NCBI GenBank assembly: GCA_021784995.1
Contig: JAJYHA010000434.1
Coordinates: 1 to 5,006, forward strand
Direction: 5' to 3'
Origin: Myxococcales bacterium
GTDB taxonomy: Bacteria; Myxococcota; Myxococcia; Myxococcales; Anaeromyxobacteraceae
DNA length: 5,006 nt
This document shows, in pieces, positions 1 to 5,006 of the stretch (within the stretch, counting starts at the first letter, position 1; each line of letters opens with the position of its first letter). The position numbers and the translations under genes are program-made. The notes beneath the pieces are model-generated. The model saw only the letters and a program-made list of their open reading frames with translations, did not search any database and was not told the origin of the DNA.

Positions 1-1175
1 GGGAAGTTGTAGTGGAGCATGAACCGCTTGAAGTGCATCCCGGTGAGCTGCTCCACCCGCTGTTCGTCCTCGGCGGTGCCGAGCGTGGTGGCGACCAGCG
101 CCTGGGTCTCGCCGCGGGTGAAGAGCGCCGAGCCGTGCACCCTGGGCAGGAGGCCCACCTCGCAGGTGATGCGGCGGACGTCGCGCTCGCCGCGCCCGCC
201 GATGCGCCGCCCGTCGACGGTGATCATGCGGCGCATGGAGTCGTACTTGACGTCCTCGTAGTACGCCTTGATCTCCTTCTCGCGCGCCGCGAGCGCCGCC
301 AGCCGGGCCGCGTCGCCGCCGGCCTCGGCCCGGAGCGCCTCCAGCAGCTCCTTCTTGATCTCGGAGAGCCGGCCGTACCGATCGTGCTTCTCGTCGCGCC
401 CGTAGGCCTCGCGCACCTTCTCCCAGGTGAGATCCCTCACCTTCTGGCGCAGCGCGAGGTCGTTCTTCGGGGGATCGAAGGCCCGCTTTCCCTTCACGCC
501 CTTCGCCTCGGCCAGCCGGCGCTGCGCCGCGAGCAGCTCGCGGACCGCCGCCTGCCCGAAGAGGAGCGCGTCGATCATGACGCTCTCCGGGACCTCGTGG
601 GCGCCACCCTCGACCATGACGATCGCGTCCTCCGACGCGGCCATCACGATGTCGAGGTCGGCCGATGCCCGCTCGGCCAGCGTCGGGTTGGCGACCAGCC
701 GGCCTCCCACCCGCGCCACGCGCACGCCCGCGATGGGCCCGTGGAAGGGGACGTCCGAGACCTGCAGGGCCGCCGAGGCGCCGGTCAGGGCGAGCACGTC
801 CGTGTCGTTCTCCTGGTCGAAGGAGACGACGCTGGCGATGATCTGCGTCTCGTTCGCGTAGCCCTCGGGGAAGAGCGGCCGGCAGGAGCGGTCGACGATG
901 CGGGAGACGAGCGTCTCCTTCTCGGTGGGGCGCCCCTCGCGCCGGAAGAAACTGCCGGGCACGCGTCCCGCCGCGAAGAGCTTCTCCTGATAGTCGACCG
1001 TGAGCGGGAAGAAGTCGATGCCCTCCTTCCTCTCCTTGGCCGACACCACGGTCACGAGGACGATCGAGTCGCCCATGCGGATCCAGATCGATCCGTCCGC
1101 CTGCTTCGCGATCTTGCCCGTCTCGAGCAGGATCTCCTTGCCGCCGCACTGCACCCGTTGCTGGATGGGGTTCAT
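1..1175 (-). CDS. pnp: Polyribonucleotide nucleotidyltransferase (PNPase), N-terminal part, cut by window edge
   Basis: PNPase is a phosphorolytic 3'-to-5' exoribonuclease that releases nucleoside diphosphates from RNA; it acts as a trimer and in many bacteria joins the RNA degradosome. The 391 visible codons run from ATG (MNPIQQRVQ) to FMLHYNF at the window edge. The first RNase PH domain (about residues 12–145) carries [12 protein letters not shown] and the phosphate-binding-type FFRREGRP at 76–83. An RNase PH C-terminal subdomain and a charged helical linker (about 237–305) follow. The second RNase PH domain opens at about 319 with VDGRR and shows [12 protein letters not shown] at 347–358. 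The catalytic residues of the second core and the KH and S1 RNA-binding domains lie outside the window; the family is usually about 700 residues. The ATG is chosen for its AAGGAG ribosome site 9 nt upstream and its alignment with family N termini. The usual hydrophobic residue in DRxxRPLFP is Cys here, a minor variation. Confidence 0.98.
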   Translation of the reverse strand, partial: MNPIQQRVQCGGKEILLETGKIAKQADGSIWIRMGDSIVLVTVVSAKERKEGIDFFPLTVDYQEKLFAAGRVPGSFFRREGRPTEKETLVSRIVDRSCRPLFPEGYANETQIIASVVSFDQENDTDVLALTGASAALQVSDVPFHGPIAGVRVARVGGRLVANPTLAERASADLDIVMAASEDAIVMVEGGAHEVPESVMIDALLFGQAAVRELLAAQRRLAEAKGVKGKRAFDPPKNDLALRQKVRDLTWEKVREAYGRDEKHDRYGRLSEIKKELLEALRAEAGGDAARLAALAAREKEIKAYYEDVKYDSMRRMITVDGRRIGGRGERDVRRITCEVGLLPRVHGSALFTRGETQALVATTLGTAEDEQRVEQLTGMHFKRFMLHYNF

Positions 1176-1184
1176 CTGTCGAGT

Positions 1185-1190
1185 CTCCTT
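1185..1190 (-). promoter_or_regulatory. Ribosome binding site of pnp
   Basis: AAGGAG reads on the minus strand 9 nt before the pnp ATG. It is the only good Shine-Dalgarno match nearby and fixes the start at 1175. A GC-rich hairpin (1203–1224) ends 12 nt before it. Confidence 0.85.
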
Positions 1191-1202
1191 GGTTGGGATC
1201 GC

Positions 1203-1224
1203 GCCGGCCGTGCTGCCGGCCGGC
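1203..1224 (-). promoter_or_regulatory. GC-only hairpin just upstream of the pnp ribosome binding site
   Basis: On the minus strand GCCGGCCG and CGGCCGGC form a perfect 8-bp, all-GC stem closing a 6-nt GCAGCA loop. No T-tract follows, so it is unlikely to be a terminator. Its position in the pnp 5' leader suggests an effect on translation initiation or mRNA stability; that role is inferred from position only. Each arm contains a palindromic GGCC core, so alternative pairing with other CGGCCGG copies in the leader is possible. Confidence 0.6.
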
Positions 1225-1285
1225 TTCGTCCCGGTTTTCCCGCGGCGGGCTGCGCTGCGGCCGAGGAGCTTCGGTTCCTGATCGC

Positions 1286-1309
1286 ATCGCTCCTCGCGGG
1301 AGGAGCGAT
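1286..1309 (-). promoter_or_regulatory. Perfect 10-bp hairpin in the pnp leader, possible processing site
   Basis: On the minus strand ATCGCTCCTC, loop CCGC, then GAGGAGCGAT form a flawless 10-bp stem with a 4-nt loop. The downstream sequence is GCGATCAGG, with no T-run, so an intrinsic terminator is not supported. In E. coli the rpsO–pnp spacer carries a stem-loop cut by RNase III, and PNPase then represses its own synthesis through the processed leader. The position here is comparable, but the stem is shorter than typical RNase III targets, so the analogy is inference. It might also extend by coaxial stacking with neighbouring stems. Confidence 0.65.
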
Positions 1310-1340
1310 CCGGTCGGAAACGGAAGCGCCTCGGGACCGG
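1310..1340 (-). promoter_or_regulatory. Second, larger-loop stem in the pnp leader
   Basis: On the minus strand CCGGTC (1340–1335) can pair with GACCGG (1315–1310), a 6-bp stem around a 19-nt loop. It directly abuts the 10-bp hairpin at 1286–1309, so the two could stack. The loop contains most of one copy of the direct repeat described at 1315–1394. In DNA this GC-rich a 6-bp match arises by chance fairly often, hence the modest confidence. Confidence 0.35.
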
Positions 1341-1394
1341 CCGTCGCGGGTGCTGCGCCCTGGGTCGTCCCCGGAAGCGGAAGCGCCCCGGCCG
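1315..1394 (-). repeat. Imperfect split direct repeat between rpsO and pnp
   Basis: Two copies of a 23-nt unit occur on the minus strand. In the copy at 1394–1372, CGGCCGG is followed directly by GGCGCTTCCGCTTCCG. In the copy at 1343–1315, the same CGGCCGG is followed by a 6-nt insert (TCCCGA) and then GGCGCTTCCGTTTCCG. Apart from the insert only one base differs. Starts of the 16-nt part are 57 nt apart. Within each unit TTCCG is itself repeated. This could be a short local duplication or a repeated binding motif for an RNA-binding protein; nothing in the sequence identifies the protein. Confidence 0.7.
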
Positions 1395-1421
1395 GATGGG
1401 CCCGAGGCACCTCGTCCCATC
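1395..1421 (-). terminator. Hairpin on the rpsO stop codon, 3'-end stem-loop without a T-tract
   Basis: On the minus strand GATGGG (starting inside the rpsO TGA) pairs with CCCATC, enclosing A, CGAG, loop GTGC, CTCG, GG. This gives a 6-bp outer and a 4-bp inner stem separated by a small 1x2 internal loop. E. coli rpsO also ends in a stem-loop that attenuates read-through into pnp and stabilises the mRNA 3' end. Here CCGGCCGG follows instead of a U-run, so efficient intrinsic termination is doubtful. A role as mRNA 3'-end protector or weak attenuator is inferred. Confidence 0.5.
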
Positions 1422-1689
1422 ACTTGCGGATGCCGAGCTGGTCGATCAGCGACCGGTACCGGTTCTGGTCCACGGTCTTGAGGTAGTCGAGCAGCCGCCG
1501 CCGCTGGCCGACGAGCTTGAGGAGCCCCCGCCGGCTGTGGTGGTCCTTCTTGTGCGTCTTGAAGTGGTCCGTCAGATAGGTGATGCGCTCGCTGAGGAGG
1601 GCCACCTGGACCTCCGGTGACCCGGTGTCCTTGTCGTGCCTGCGGTACTTGGAGACGAGCTCCGTCTTCTTCTGTTGCACCAGCGCCAT
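1420..1689 (-). CDS. rpsO: 30S ribosomal protein S15
   Basis: S15 is a primary-binding protein of the small-subunit platform. It binds 16S rRNA around the three-way junction of helices 20–22 and contributes to an intersubunit bridge. The 89 codons match the usual bacterial length exactly. The sequence shows [11 protein letters not shown] at 22–32 and the signature stretch with [10 protein letters not shown] (46–55) and QRRRLLDYL (62–70). H42, D49 and S52 match the E. coli residues that contact helix 22. The ATG is preceded by AGGAG with a 10-nt spacer (1700–1704). It has its own candidate promoter and structured leader and is followed by pnp, the conserved pairing in bacteria. No ribF/ribC gene lies between truB and rpsO, unlike in Bacillus. 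S15 represses its own mRNA in several bacteria, and the leader here may do the same. Confidence 0.98.
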   Translation of the reverse strand: MALVQQKKTELVSKYRRHDKDTGSPEVQVALLSERITYLTDHFKTHKKDHHSRRGLLKLVGQRRRLLDYLKTVDQNRYRSLIDQLGIRK

Positions 1690-1709
1690 AGCGACTGCTC
1701 TCCTGTGGT

Positions 1710-1761
1710 GCCGTCACCGTCGCGGGGGCGAAGGCGTGCGCCGCGGGCGACCGTGGACGGC
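1710..1761 (-). promoter_or_regulatory. Structured 5' leader of rpsO, candidate S15 autoregulatory element
   Basis: On the minus strand GCCGTC (1761–1756) pairs with GACGGC (1715–1710). Inside it GTCGC (1751–1747) pairs with GCGAC (1723–1719), with a 4x3 internal loop between. A further GGCG/CGCC stem can form at the apex. The structure ends 5 nt before the AGGAG of rpsO. An alternative 4-bp hairpin, GGTG-ACGG-CACC (1718–1707), would use the 3' arm of the outer stem, so the two folds exclude each other. S15 is known to bind its own leader in E. coli, Geobacillus and others through unrelated RNA shapes. No known class was recognised here. Confidence 0.5.
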
Positions 1762-1775
1762 GGATGAAGGGGTCT

Positions 1776-1804
1776 TCAATAGTGGAATCCGGCGAGTGCG
1801 TCAA
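1776..1804 (-). promoter_or_regulatory. Candidate sigma-70-type promoter for rpsO
   Basis: On the minus strand TTGACG (1804–1799, five of six matches to TTGACA) is followed by exactly 17 nt and then TATTGA (1781–1776, three of six matches to TATAAT). The -35 box overlaps the truB stop codon. The -10 lies in one of the few locally AT-rich patches in this GC-rich window. Transcription would start near 1768–1770, leaving a leader of about 80 nt before rpsO. A promoter at this place would let rpsO–pnp be expressed apart from the upstream genes, as in E. coli. The weak -10 keeps confidence moderate. Confidence 0.5.
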
Positions 1805-2733
1805 CGGATCGCACGGAGTACGCGGACCGGACGAAGGAGGCCATCCCGCCAGCTACCGACCGCCAGGAGCTGCCCATCCGGGTCGAGGGCTCGGCAGAGA
1901 CACCCGGTCGAGGCCCTCTCGACCAGCACAGCCTGCCCCTGCGCCAGGCGGCGAGCCGCCTCTCCATCGAGCCGGATGGCGGGCCAGCCGCGGAGCGCCT
2001 CCTCCAGGGGGAGGAGCCGCCGCGCCAGGGCGTCCGGGTCGCCGGCGGCCAGGCGCTCGGCCTCGGCGAGGGTGATAGCCTCCTCGATCCGGAACGGCCC
2101 CGCCTGCTCTCGCCGGAGCGCGGCCAGGTGCGCCGGCACCCCCACCGAGCGGCCCACGTCCGCGGCCAGGGTCCGCACGTAGGTGCCCTTGCCGCAGCGG
2201 ACCCGCACCGTCGCGCGGAGCGCCGCCCCGTCTCCCGCGAGGTCGAGGAGCTCGAGGGCGTCCACGCGAACGCGCCGCGGCGTCCGGACCACCTCCTCCC
2301 CGGCGCGGGCGGCCTCGTGCAGCCGCCGGCCCGCCACGCGGACCGCGGAGTACATCGGCGGGAGCTGCTCCAGATCGCCCACGAAGCGAGCCAGGCCGGC
2401 CCGGACGGCGTCGGCGTCGAGGCGCGAGGGATCTCCCCGCTCCGTGATCTCGCCCTCCGCGTCCTCGGTGGTGGTCGCGCACCCGAAGGCGAACACGGCG
2501 CGGTAGACCTTGTCCCCCTCGCAGAGGAACTGCTGGAGCTTCACGGCCTCGCCGACGCACACCGCGAGCACGCCGGTCGCGAGCGGGTCGAGCGTGCCGG
2601 TGTGCCCCGCCTTGCCGGCGCGCAGCAGCCGCCGCACGCGCGTCACCACGTCGAAGGAGGTGGGGCCGGCCGGCTTGTCCACCACCAGCACCCCGTTCAC
2701 CTCGCGCGGCGGCGGACCGCCCGCCGGCGTCAC
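1801..2733 (-). CDS. truB: tRNA pseudouridine-55 synthase TruB
   Basis: TruB isomerises U55 to pseudouridine in the T-loop of nearly all elongator tRNAs and also acts as a tRNA folding chaperone in the cytoplasm. The 310-residue product fits the family length. NGVLVVDKPAGPTS (13–26) is the N-terminal motif. GHTGTLDPLATGVL (43–56) contains the catalytic aspartate, D49. DKVYRA (74–79) holds the active-site tyrosine Y77. MYSA (127–130) and KGTYVRTLADD-like sequence at 182–192 complete the catalytic fold, and a C-terminal PUA-like segment covers about 245–310. The start is GTG at 2733, inside the rbfA stop (GTGA, 4-nt overlap), supported by GGAAGG 6 nt upstream. A later GTG at codon 12 would remove the lead-in only and has no comparable ribosome site. 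Translation is probably coupled to rbfA. Confidence 0.97.
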   Translation of the reverse strand: MTPAGGPPPREVNGVLVVDKPAGPTSFDVVTRVRRLLRAGKAGHTGTLDPLATGVLAVCVGEAVKLQQFLCEGDKVYRAVFAFGCATTTEDAEGEITERGDPSRLDADAVRAGLARFVGDLEQLPPMYSAVRVAGRRLHEAARAGEEVVRTPRRVRVDALELLDLAGDGAALRATVRVRCGKGTYVRTLAADVGRSVGVPAHLAALRREQAGPFRIEEAITLAEAERLAAGDPDALARRLLPLEEALRGWPAIRLDGEAARRLAQGQAVLVERASTGCLCRALDPDGQLLAVGSWRDGLLRPVRVLRAIR

Positions 2734-3092
2734 TTCCAGCCTTCCTTCTCCTTCACTTCCTTGAGCAGGCGCTCGATGTGGTCGCCCTCCGCCACGCTCT
2801 CGTCGTAGGCGAAGCGCAGGTGGGGCGTGTAGCGCAGGTGGATGCGCCGCGCGACCTCGCGCTGCAGGTAGCGCGCCGCGGCGTGGAGCCCTTCCAGCGT
2901 CCGCTGGCGCGTCACCTCGTCGCCGTGGACGGAGACGTAGACCGTGACGTCCCTGAGATCCGGGGCCATCCGGGCGCCGGTCACGGTGATGAAGCCGGTG
3001 ATCCGTGGATCCTTGAGCCCCCGCGCCAGGAGCTCGCCGACCTCGCGCTGGAACTCGTGCGCGACCCGGGCCGGACGGTCATGCGTCGCCAT
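2730..3092 (-). CDS. rbfA: 30S ribosome-binding factor A
   Basis: RbfA is a small KH-fold protein that binds immature 30S subunits near the 16S rRNA 5' helix and neck and helps late maturation; it matters most at low temperature. The 120-residue product, beginning MATHDRPARVAHEF, is the usual length. Visible family features are REVGELLARGLKDPRI (16–31), ITVTGARMAPDLRDVTVYVSV-like strands (35–55, with conserved D45, L46 and V49), the kinked helix region AARYLQREVARR (72–83), and LRYTPHLRFAYDES (86–99), which leads into the final helix. The reading frame is open to 3209, but the extra 39 codons lie inside the DUF503 gene, are Pro/Arg/Gly-rich and lack family similarity. The ATG at 3092 has a perfect GGAGGT 5 nt upstream and is preferred. 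It overlaps the DUF503 gene by 14 nt. Confidence 0.96.
   Translation of the reverse strand: MATHDRPARVAHEFQREVGELLARGLKDPRITGFITVTGARMAPDLRDVTVYVSVHGDEVTRQRTLEGLHAAARYLQREVARRIHLRYTPHLRFAYDESVAEGDHIERLLKEVKEKEGWK
2740..2745 (-). promoter_or_regulatory. Ribosome binding site of truB inside rbfA
   Basis: GGAAGG on the minus strand lies 6 nt before the GTG at 2733, within a purine-rich run that codes for the Lys/Glu-rich end of RbfA. It supports the GTG start and a GTGA stop–start coupling, with ribosomes finishing rbfA able to restart on truB. Confidence 0.65.
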
Positions 3093-3504
3093 CGTCCACC
3101 TCCCGCGGCGCCGCTCCGGTCCCCTCGCCCCCGCCGGCGCCCTCCCCCTCCCCGTCCAGTCCAGCCGCCTCGGCCTCGGCGAGGGTCCGCCAGCCGCCAC
3201 CCATCCCATCGCCGTAGGGCTCGATCGCGATGAGCCGCTCCGTCACCAGGAGCTGGCCGCCGTGCATGGAGGCGACGAAGTCGGCCACCTTGTCGAGCGT
3301 CTCGTTCACGAAGGCGTGATCGTTCCCGACCGCGGACACCCCCACCACGCTGCGCTGCCAGAGGTCGTTCCCGCCCACCTCGGCGATGGAGACGTTGAAG
3401 CGCGCCTGGACCCGGTCGATGGCCGAACGCAGCAGGTGCCGCTTCGACTTGAGCGAGCCGGGCTCCGGCAGGTGGAGCGTGAGTCGCAGGACCCCGACGA
3501 ACAT
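3079..3504 (-). CDS. ylxP: DUF503 / YlxP family protein with a Gly/Glu-rich C-terminal tail
   Basis: Members of this small family lie between infB and rbfA in many bacteria, as ylxP does in Bacillus subtilis. The context suggests a role in ribosome assembly or translation, but I know of no firmly assigned biochemical activity. The 141-residue product starts MFVGVLRLTLHLPE and has the family-typical SLKSKR at 17–22, FNVSIAEVG at 36–44 and WQRSVVGVSAVGND at 49–62; its core ends near residue 98. The usual length is about 90–100 residues. The extra 40 or so residues (about 99–141) are rich in Gly, Glu and Ala, look disordered and end REVDDGDA. Some of these codons carry the rbfA ribosome site. 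The ATG has GAGG 6 nt upstream and follows infB by 24 nt. No signal peptide or membrane segment is visible. Confidence 0.92.
   Translation of the reverse strand: MFVGVLRLTLHLPEPGSLKSKRHLLRSAIDRVQARFNVSIAEVGGNDLWQRSVVGVSAVGNDHAFVNETLDKVADFVASMHGGQLLVTERLIAIEPYGDGMGGGWRTLAEAEAAGLDGEGEGAGGGEGTGAAPREVDDGDA
3098..3103 (-). promoter_or_regulatory. Ribosome binding site that decides the rbfA start
   Basis: GGAGGT, a perfect anti-16S core, lies on the minus strand 5 nt before ATG 3092 and inside the last codons of the DUF503 gene. It argues strongly for the 120-residue RbfA over a 159-residue version. Confidence 0.85.
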
Positions 3505-3528
3505 CGTCTCCCTCTCGCCGACGGCGCG

Positions 3529-5006
3529 TCAGTCGAGGGACTGCCGGATCTCCTCCAGCTCGTAGACGTCGATGAGGTCGCCGGCCCGCACGTCGCCGAA
3601 GTTCTCGACCCCGATGCCGCACTCGAGCGGCGCCGCCACCTCGCGGACGTCGTCCTTCAGGCGCTTGAGCGAGCCCACCTTCCCGGCGTGCACCACCTTG
3701 CGATCGCGGAGGACGCGCACGTGCGCGCCGCGCCGCACCAGGCCCTCGGTGACCGCCGACCCGGCGATGACGCCGGCCCTGGGGATGTTGAAGATCTGGC
3801 GGACCTCCGCCTTGCCGAGCGGCTTCTCCTTGATGATCGGCTCGAGGAGGTTCTCCATCTCCTTCCGGACCTCGTCGACCGCCTCGTAGATGATCGAGAA
3901 GAGCCGGATCGTGACGCCCTGCTGGCTGGCGATCTGCTCGACCTTCGTCTCGGGCTTGGTGTTGAACCCGACGATGACGGCCTTGCCGGCGGCCGCGGTG
4001 AGCACGTCGGACTCCGTGATGACCCCCACGCCCGCGGTCAGGACCTTCACGCCGACCTTCCGGGTGGCGAGCTTCTGGAGCGCCTGCGAGACCGCCTCGG
4101 CGGAGCCCTGCACGTCCGCCTTGATGACGACGTTGAGCTCCTTCTGGCCGCCCGTCTTCGCCTTGGCGAAGAGGTCCTCCAGGGTGGCCTTCTTGACGGT
4201 CCCGAGCTCCTTCTCGCGGGCCTTGACGGCGCGGTGCTCCGCCACCTCCTTGGCCGCCTTCTCGTCCTCCACCACGTCGAACTCGTCGCCGGCGGTCGGG
4301 ACGCCCGACAGGCCGAGGACCTCGACCGGGAAGCCCGGCGGGACCTCCTTCAGCTGCTCGCCGCGCTCGTTCATCATGGCGCGGACGCGGCCGTACTCGG
4401 CGCCCGTGACCAGGGCGTCGCCCACCCGCAGCGTGCCCTCCTGCACCAGCACCGTCGCCACCGGGCCCCGCCCCTTCTCGAGCTTGGCCTCGATGACCAC
4501 GCCGGCCGCCAGCTTCTCCGGGTTGGCCCGGAGCTCCAGCACCTCGGCCTGCAGGGCGATGTACTCGAGCAGCTCGGGGACGCCCTGCCGCGTGCGGGCC
4601 GACACCGGGACCTCGATGGTCGTGCCGCCCCACTGCTCGGGGACGAGCTGGTACTCCGTGAGCTGCTGCATCACGCGCTCGGGCGTCGCGCCGGCCTTGT
4701 CGACCTTGTTGATGGCGACGAGGATGGTGACCCCCGCCTCCTTCGCCTGCTTGATCGACTCGACGGTCTGCGGCATCACACCGTCGTCCGCGGCCACCAC
4801 CAGCACCACGAGGTCGGTCACCCGCGCGCCGCGCTGGCGCATGGCGGTGAAGGCCTCGTGGCCCGGCGTGTCGAGGAAGGTGATGGGCCCCCGGGCGGTC
4901 TGCACCGAGTAGGCGCCGATGTGCTGCGTGATGCCGCCCGCCTCGCCGGCGGCCACGTCCGCCTGCCGGATCGCGTCGAGGAGCGAGGTCTTCCCGTGGT
5001 CGACGT
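3529..5006 (-). CDS. infB: Translation initiation factor IF-2, 5' end cut by window edge
   Basis: IF2 is the GTPase that delivers fMet-tRNA to the 30S subunit and promotes joining of the 50S. The 491 visible codons enter inside the G1 P-loop (VDHGKTS, missing only the start of GHVDHGKT). They continue with the G2 region GITQHIGAY (24–32), G3 DTPGH (45–49), G4 NKVD (99–102) and G5 SAR (135–137). The beta-barrel domain II follows at about 160–260, domain III/C1 starts near 288 with [16 protein letters not shown], and C2, the fMet-tRNA-binding domain, covers about 397–491. C2 shows [17 protein letters not shown] and [11 protein letters not shown]. All G motifs visible are intact. The missing part is the N-terminal region, which varies in length between bacteria. 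A GTG at 4956 is an internal valine, not a start. The gene ends in TGA, 24 nt before ylxP, in the usual operon order. Confidence 0.98.
   Translation of the reverse strand, partial: VDHGKTSLLDAIRQADVAAGEAGGITQHIGAYSVQTARGPITFLDTPGHEAFTAMRQRGARVTDLVVLVVAADDGVMPQTVESIKQAKEAGVTILVAINKVDKAGATPERVMQQLTEYQLVPEQWGGTTIEVPVSARTRQGVPELLEYIALQAEVLELRANPEKLAAGVVIEAKLEKGRGPVATVLVQEGTLRVGDALVTGAEYGRVRAMMNERGEQLKEVPPGFPVEVLGLSGVPTAGDEFDVVEDEKAAKEVAEHRAVKAREKELGTVKKATLEDLFAKAKTGGQKELNVVIKADVQGSAEAVSQALQKLATRKVGVKVLTAGVGVITESDVLTAAAGKAVIVGFNTKPETKVEQIASQQGVTIRLFSIIYEAVDEVRKEMENLLEPIIKEKPLGKAEVRQIFNIPRAGVIAGSAVTEGLVRRGAHVRVLRDRKVVHAGKVGSLKRLKDDVREVAAPLECGIGVENFGDVRAGDLIDVYELEEIRQSLD

Noticed and set aside
1286..1309. 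The 10-bp hairpin as an intrinsic terminator
   Set aside because: No T-tract follows on either strand, and pnp follows in the same orientation with no promoter I could find between them.
12..1481. A 489-codon open frame on the plus strand
   Set aside because: It runs antisense through pnp, the spacer and part of rpsO. Its product is a Leu/Arg/Pro/Ala-rich shadow of GC-rich codons, with no family features.
1172..1804. A 210-codon minus-strand open frame spanning the rpsO region and both spacers
   Set aside because: It overlaps rpsO in another frame and its Arg/Pro/Ala/Ser composition resembles no protein. The rpsO frame encodes a full S15.
3093..3209. Upstream extension of rbfA to an ATG at 3209
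   Set aside because: The added 39 residues sit inside ylxP, do not resemble RbfA and lack a ribosome site comparable to the perfect GGAGGT before 3092.
2981..4633. A 550-codon minus-strand open frame
   Set aside because: It is an out-of-frame shadow across infB, ylxP and rbfA, made of Gly/Arg/Ala runs typical of GC-rich frame shifts. No stop-free conserved domain is visible.
3890..4912. A 340-codon plus-strand open frame
   Set aside because: It lies entirely antisense to infB and its Ser/Thr-rich composition mirrors the infB codons; the infB frame has all IF2 motifs.
3529..4956. GTG at 4956 as the start of infB
   Set aside because: The frame continues upstream to the edge with [16 protein letters not shown], the IF2 P-loop, so the GTG is an internal valine.
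1..5006. Mobile elements, CRISPR arrays, tRNA genes or a novel defence or biosynthetic system
   Set aside because: All sequence is explained by six conserved housekeeping genes and short junctions; no transposase, repeat-spacer array, cloverleaf or atypical base composition was seen.

Overview
This window is one co-directional cluster of translation and RNA-metabolism genes, all read on the minus strand. In transcription order (right to left) they are: infB (3' two-thirds or less, 5' end cut by the window edge), a DUF503/YlxP-family gene, rbfA, truB, rpsO and pnp (5' half, cut by the left edge). The DNA is very GC-rich with G/C-ending codons. The order infB–ylxP–rbfA–truB–rpsO–pnp is the conserved bacterial nusA–infB operon tail. 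GC content, protein sequence character and gene order together suggest a delta-proteobacterial (Myxococcota) genome, most like Anaeromyxobacter. That assignment is from memory and rests on no database search.

Layout: 5006–3529 encodes the G domain to the C-terminal fMet-tRNA-binding domain of IF2. After 24 nt comes the DUF503 gene (3504–3079), which overlaps rbfA (3092–2730) by 14 nt. rbfA in turn overlaps truB (2733–1801) by 4 nt in a GTGA junction. A 111-nt gap (1690–1800) holds a good candidate promoter and a structured leader for rpsO (1689–1420). A 244-nt gap (1176–1419) rich in hairpins and short repeats separates rpsO from pnp (1175 to the edge). Every intergenic base is accounted for by these junctions, and no gap reaches 300 nt.

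The products work together. IF2 places initiator tRNA on the 30S subunit. RbfA matures the 16S rRNA 5' region. TruB makes pseudouridine 55 in tRNA. S15 nucleates the 30S platform. PNPase degrades and trims RNA. The genes are ordinary and well conserved. The least explained material is non-coding: the rpsO promoter and leader, and the rpsO–pnp spacer. That spacer has a perfect 10-bp hairpin, an 8-bp hairpin next to the pnp ribosome binding site, a hairpin on the rpsO stop codon, a split 23-nt direct repeat and a 7-mer present three times. These look like post-transcriptional control of S15 and PNPase, but that is inference. I found no mobile element, CRISPR array, tRNA, rRNA or novel multi-gene system.
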